NCBI GenBank assembly: GCA_030614245.1
Contig: JAUWKK010000135.1
Coordinates: 1-7,324, forward strand
Reading direction: 5' to 3'
DNA from: Planctomycetota bacterium
Lineage (GTDB): Bacteria; Planctomycetota; PUPC01; JABMSA01; JAUWKK01
Length of the DNA: 7,324 nucleotides
This document shows, in pieces, positions 7,045 to 7,324 of the stretch. The translations under genes and the position numbers were made by a program. The notes under the pieces are model-generated. The model saw only the letters and a program-made list of their open reading frames with translations. It was not told the DNA's origin and made no database searches. Numbering within the stretch: the stretch's first letter is position 1; each line of letters starts with the position of its first letter.

Positions 7045-7091
7045 TTGCTGCTTCCTTTCATAGTGCTGTTTAGTCCCAATGTATCATAGCT

Positions 7092-7324
7092 CTATCGGTT
7101 GCGATACCATTCTATCGTTTCGGCCAGTCCTTCCTCGAAGCGGACAGCCGGCTCGAATCCGAGCAGCTCGCGTGCCCTGGAGATGTCTGCGGCAGAATGC
7201 TTGACCTCTCCGGGGCGTTCGGGAGCGTATTCCGGCTCGATGTTCGTGCCGATCAGCCGGTTGATTGTCCTTGCCAAATCGTTGACCGATGACGGCTGCC
7301 CGGCGGCGATGTTGAACAGTCCCC
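7092..7324 (-). CDS. NAD-dependent epimerase/dehydratase (UDP-glucose 4-epimerase-like), C-terminal end
   Basis: The last 77 residues of an extended short-chain dehydrogenase/reductase; its start lies beyond base 7324. The reading begins GLFNIAAGQPSSVNDLARTI, continues EYAPERPGEVKHSAADISRA and ends ELLGFEP, then FEEGLAETIEWYRNR and TAG. The block 'FNIA.G...SVNDLA', followed by 'RPGEVKHS.AD...A...LGF.P...FEEGL..T..W' is the classic C-terminal end of GalE/WbpP-type nucleotide-sugar epimerases. These interconvert UDP-sugars with NAD in the cytoplasm for cell-surface glycans or galactose use. The Rossmann NAD site and the YxxxK catalytic pair lie outside the window, so the exact substrate and activity cannot be judged. 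The TTG at 7275-7277 is an internal leucine, not a start. Confidence 0.9.
   Translation of the reverse strand, partial: GLFNIAAGQPSSVNDLARTINRLIGTNIEPEYAPERPGEVKHSAADISRARELLGFEPAVRFEEGLAETIEWYRNR

Overview
The window is gene-dense, moderately GC-rich bacterial DNA with Shine-Dalgarno-type starts, short gaps and two converging gene clusters. A URO-D family methyltransferase-like protein, a sugar-porter MFS transporter and a TIM-barrel sugar isomerase/epimerase together resemble the heterotrophic gene content of Planctomycetota, Lentisphaerota, Armatimonadota and related uncultured phyla. That placement is an impression from gene families and was not tested. TAG is the terminator of five of the seven gene ends inside the window, so amber is an ordinary stop here.

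Plus-strand cluster (1-3042): the 3' end of cinA (CinA C-terminal amidase domain), a 420-aa URO-D family protein of the zinc-methyltransferase type, and a sugar/H+ symporter-like MFS protein. The last two are 28 bp apart and probably co-transcribed, which suggests an uptake-plus-catabolism unit for an unidentified compound. The 80 bp at 3043-3122 separates the convergent clusters and shows no convincing terminator.

Minus-strand cluster (7324 down to 3123): the 3' end of a UDP-glucose 4-epimerase-like SDR gene, a sugar phosphate isomerase/epimerase (AP_endonuc_2 fold), serS, an AAA ATPase with an ABC/SMC-like head, and a DUF3226 TOPRIM-like protein. The last two overlap by 4 bp (ATGA) and form a two-gene ATPase + TOPRIM module. 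Its architecture recalls OLD-type, Gabija and PARIS anti-phage systems, but nothing in the sequence proves defence.

Two adjacent genes are interrupted. The ATPase has an in-frame TAG at codon 52, just after an intact Walker A; the reading frame is open on both sides, and one G-to-T change from GAG explains it. serS lacks one base near 5433/5434; restoring it gives a full 422-aa seryl-tRNA synthetase. Because serS is normally essential, a sequencing or assembly error is likely there. The ATPase stop may be an error too, or it may mark real inactivation of the module.
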